NCBI GenBank assembly: GCA_043381765.1
Contig: JBHJMP010000400.1
Span: forward strand, 1-28,079
Length of the DNA stretch: 28,079 nt
Origin: Collodictyon triciliatum
Taxonomy: Eukaryota; CRuMs
Direction: 5' to 3'
This document shows, piece by piece, positions 25,533 to 28,079 of the stretch (its first letter is position 1; each line of letters starts with the position of its first letter). Under the pieces are notes generated by a model. It worked only from the letters and a program-made list of their open reading frames with translations. It did not search any database and was not told the origin of the DNA. A program made the translations under genes and the position numbers.

Positions 25533-27731
25533 CTGCTGTGGCGTTTCTATGTCGTTCTCGGCCTTCTTTCGCCCTTGCTATTTTTTTTTTGTCTTCTTGG
25601 TTGCCTCTGGCGCTGCCTGCTTTGACGATAATTATTTTGTTGTTTAGTCGTGGTTGATCGTGATACTTATATGTTAATTTGGTTGAACGTAAGGCTTGTG
25701 CTGAGGGCTTTTTTTTTCTAGGTGTTGATTTGGACGGGGAAGGAATGAGCAACTGTTATTGGTGCAGAGGGCGGTGGATGTACAATGGAGCGAGAGTTTG
25801 TTAAGGACGGAGTCATTGCAGCGGCAGTTATATTTTCAGTCGATTAAAGGAACGTAAATAATCGCAGGGGTAGTTGTTTTGGGTGTTCTGCGCTAGAGTC
25901 TGTTTCTTTTCTTTGAATCAGGGCCGTGGTTCTTTTGATCGGCCGTTCTGCCTTCATGCTGTGTGTTTGTGGGTGTGTGGCTGTGCTTTTGTTTGGAAGA
26001 AGGGAAAGGTGGGCATTGGTGTGTGTTTGATGGGGAAATCAGATGGGGTTTTGGTTGAGAATAAAAGTGCTCTCTGAGCCACACAATCGTGCTTTCCTCA
26101 TTCATATATAAAAGAGCGATTTTAGAGGATTGAGTGTGTGGATCTGACCTGTTCGGAGGTGTTTTTGTAGATTCACTAATCACCTTTCCGATCAAAGAAT
26201 GATACACATGGATCCATTTCTTTATCATTTCCTTATTTCCACAAGTTTTCACGTTGTCTTTGCCTCCTCATCTCATTTCTGCCAATTTTCTGATGCTCTT
26301 GTTCCGCCATATATTCGATTAAGGATTCCAATCTAATCAAAGAAATACAGAGCATAGGGGAAACGAAAGGGATCTGATCCAAATTGCGGATTAATCTAAT
26401 CCTTATTCAACTAGTCCACAAAGTGATTCAAAAACAATCCACAAAGTGATTCAAAACAATCCATAAACTGATTCAAAAACAATCCATAAACTGATTCAAA
26501 AACAATCCATAAACTGATTCGACTCAATCTGTAAGCATGCACGGACAGCATCGAGTTAATCAAATGAATTGGTGAGTAGGCGAATCATGGTACTAACCAA
26601 AGAACAAAGGCCATTCACAATCGCCTTCTTTTGCACACACACGACAATCGCCACCAAAGTGATGCATTTTGTCAGCCAGTTTGTTGCGTTGCGCTCACCC
26701 ATTAGCATGTGCTCTGCTTTCCTCTGGCCCGCCCTCTTTATACACCACATGCTTTCTTCAAATTTCATTTGCACTCGAGCAAGACCAGAAAAAAGGCGGA
26801 AAACAACCCGTGCACGGTTTCCCTCCTATTAAGTCTTTTTCCCCTCCCATTTTATACACCCGCAACGCGACGCCAACCACAACGCGTCGCCCTTTTCTGT
26901 TGCACTTGTTCTTTTTCCAAAGCTCTTTCGAAATTGCCTTTCGCGGATAGCACCTACTCTTCCCCATATTCGGATGAAAGAGACAAATATTCTCTAAAAA
27001 ATCAAATATAGTTAAACGACCACCAGCATCCCACTTTCGGAATCTCCTACACACTGCTACTTAGAGAAAAGGCTTCACCATATGCGGGCTGCTGTTGCCC
27101 GACCAACTCTCCAAATCACATGCTAATCTTCTTTTTTCATCGCAATGTCCGTTCTGAGACGCACGTTTCGATGAATTCGGACTTTAAGATGCTTCCAAAA
27201 TGTGATGCGATAAGGTTTGATGAAGTTTGTTTTGCGTCTGCGATGCACATGGTGACGCACTTGGTTTTTTTAAAAAAGGATAAATTCCGAAACGGGGGCG
27301 ACGCTGTTCAACTGTTTGGCCATTTCTGGTAACTTGGTTTCTGTGAAGACATACCAAGTATATCGAAATATTCCGAAAGAGTCACATATACCTATATGGA
27401 GAATATTCCGCAAATATACAATTTTTATTTCCTAATTAGATATCCACATAAAGCTATCTCGAATAGTCTTTTACATTTAATGCACTGCATAAAATATACC
27501 ATATAATTATCAAATGTGGAATCTAAAACAATATGAATCTTTGGCCTCACCGCTGTGATGATCACGATTTCCATGATTCTGCGCCCGGCAACTCGGCGAG
27601 ACGGGTGCAGAGGCCGATCAACGGGCTTATCCCACAACTTTGATAGTCCTTACGCCGACTCATTTTTCTTTCCTTCCTTTTCCTTCTTTTCCTTCTTTTC
27701 TTCTCTATTCTTTTCTCTCAACACTGATGCA
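25533..27731. other. Upstream region of HMG gene and unassigned spacer
   Basis: No confident gene is seen. Frames at 26569-26832 (+) and 26556-26774 (-) are mutual shadows, and a + frame at about 27120-27328 (RFDEVCFASAMHM, followed by a possible donor GTAACT) could be an exon but matches nothing recognised. A minisatellite lies at 26415-26527. Confidence 0.4.
26415..26527 (+). repeat. Minisatellite, five copies of a 22-23 bp unit
   Basis: Units read tccacaaagtgattcaaaa(a)caa in the first two copies and tccataaactgattcaaaaacaa in the next two. A fifth copy diverges at its end (gattcgactcaa). Two paired changes (c to t, g to c) separate the early and late copies. Confidence 0.9.
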
Positions 27732-27732
27732 G

Positions 27733-27824
27733 AAGAAATGGTCACGATCGACGAGCCGCCGATTTTTTCCTCGCCGACGGAGGAGGCTGCGTCGGAAAAG
27801 GCCCTGGTTTGGAGCTTTGCATGA
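27733..27824 (+). CDS. Probable terminal exon of an unrecognised gene
   Basis: After a long pyrimidine tract and GATGCAG (a strong acceptor) an acidic frame reads EMVTIDEPPIFSS, then PTEEAASEKALVWSFA, and stops at TGA (27822-27824). GC content rises as in other exons of this window. The frame is also open upstream to 27555, but the part at 27665-27715 is the pyrimidine tract read as Phe/Ser, so an intron is more likely. The upstream exons were not found and the product is unknown. Confidence 0.4.
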
Positions 27825-27956
27825 TAGACTTGCTTTTAGGCATTTGATTGAAAAGAGTCCTCTATTTATCGGCAAACATGGTTCAAGTTTATGCCGCTGT
27901 GTTTTCTTTTGTCTCTTATGTTTTAAACCAGCACTCATCGTTCTACAATTTGCTGT

Positions 27957-28079
27957 TATTATTTTTATTTTTATCATTATCATTATCATTATCATTATCA
28001 TTATCATTATCATTATCATTATCATTATCATTATCATTATCATTATCATTATCATTATCATTATCATTATCATTATCAT
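27957..28079 (+). repeat. (ATTATC)n microsatellite to window end
   Basis: About 18 ATTATC hexamers follow a short T-rich lead-in and run off the end of the window. The Met-Ile repeat readable on the minus strand is an artefact. Confidence 0.97.

Noticed and set aside
25264-25752. 162-codon minus frame with Thr/Ala-rich C-terminal half
   Set aside because: Its second half is the out-of-frame reading of the Pro-Gln run of the HMG-box gene.
26569-27011. Overlapping + and - frames with membrane-like stretches
   Set aside because: They are mutual shadows with no recognised family or splice evidence.

Overview
The window is nuclear DNA of an intron-dense, AT-rich unicellular eukaryote. Genes are split into many short exons (down to about 19-40 nt) by short introns. 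Introns and spacers are full of simple repeats (AAAAC, CAAA, AAT, GAAAAA, TATG, ATTATC), and two N gaps are present. These traits and the gene set would suit a rhizarian such as a foraminiferan (Reticulomyxa-like), but another protist lineage cannot be excluded from sequence alone. No prokaryotic, viral or organellar features were seen.

Layout. (1) 579-6905, + strand: a 26-exon gene for a leucine-rich-repeat protein with a coiled-coil C-terminus. (2) 7351-12914, - strand: a complete 23-exon cullin-4 gene that splices to 748 residues, tail to tail with gene 1. (3) About 13509-17017, + strand, head to head with CUL4: a tandem PAS protein closely resembling the haem-PAS of bacterial FixL, with its 5' part lost in an 872-base gap. 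(4) 17420-18052, + strand: the 3' end of a non-LTR retrotransposon. (5) 18795-23466, - strand: a 13-exon tau-tubulin-kinase-like (CK1 group) kinase of 611 residues. One of its introns is a textbook U12-type AT-AC intron. (6) 24561-25532, - strand: an intronless HMG-box protein. (7) 25753-28079: mostly unassigned, with a 5-copy minisatellite, a probable terminal exon on + and a terminal ATTATC array.

The gene models were assembled by hand by joining exons at splice sites so that frame and family similarity were kept. The four spliced models are consistent in phase along their visible exons: 2604, 2247 and 1836 nt for the three complete ones and 1377 nt for the visible part of the PAS gene. Nothing suggests an operon or shared pathway. 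The genes are a ubiquitin-ligase scaffold, a cytoskeleton-type kinase, a putative gas or redox sensor, a DNA-binding protein and an LRR scaffold.

Most notable: the U12 AT-AC intron; two FixL-like PAS domains in a eukaryote that keep the haem-ligand His and distal Arg positions but have no kinase; three co-oriented 3' ends of one LINE family, two of them tiny insertions in introns flanked by target-site duplications; a GC-AG intron in CUL4; and a 54-nt in-frame intron (exitron-like) in the PAS gene.
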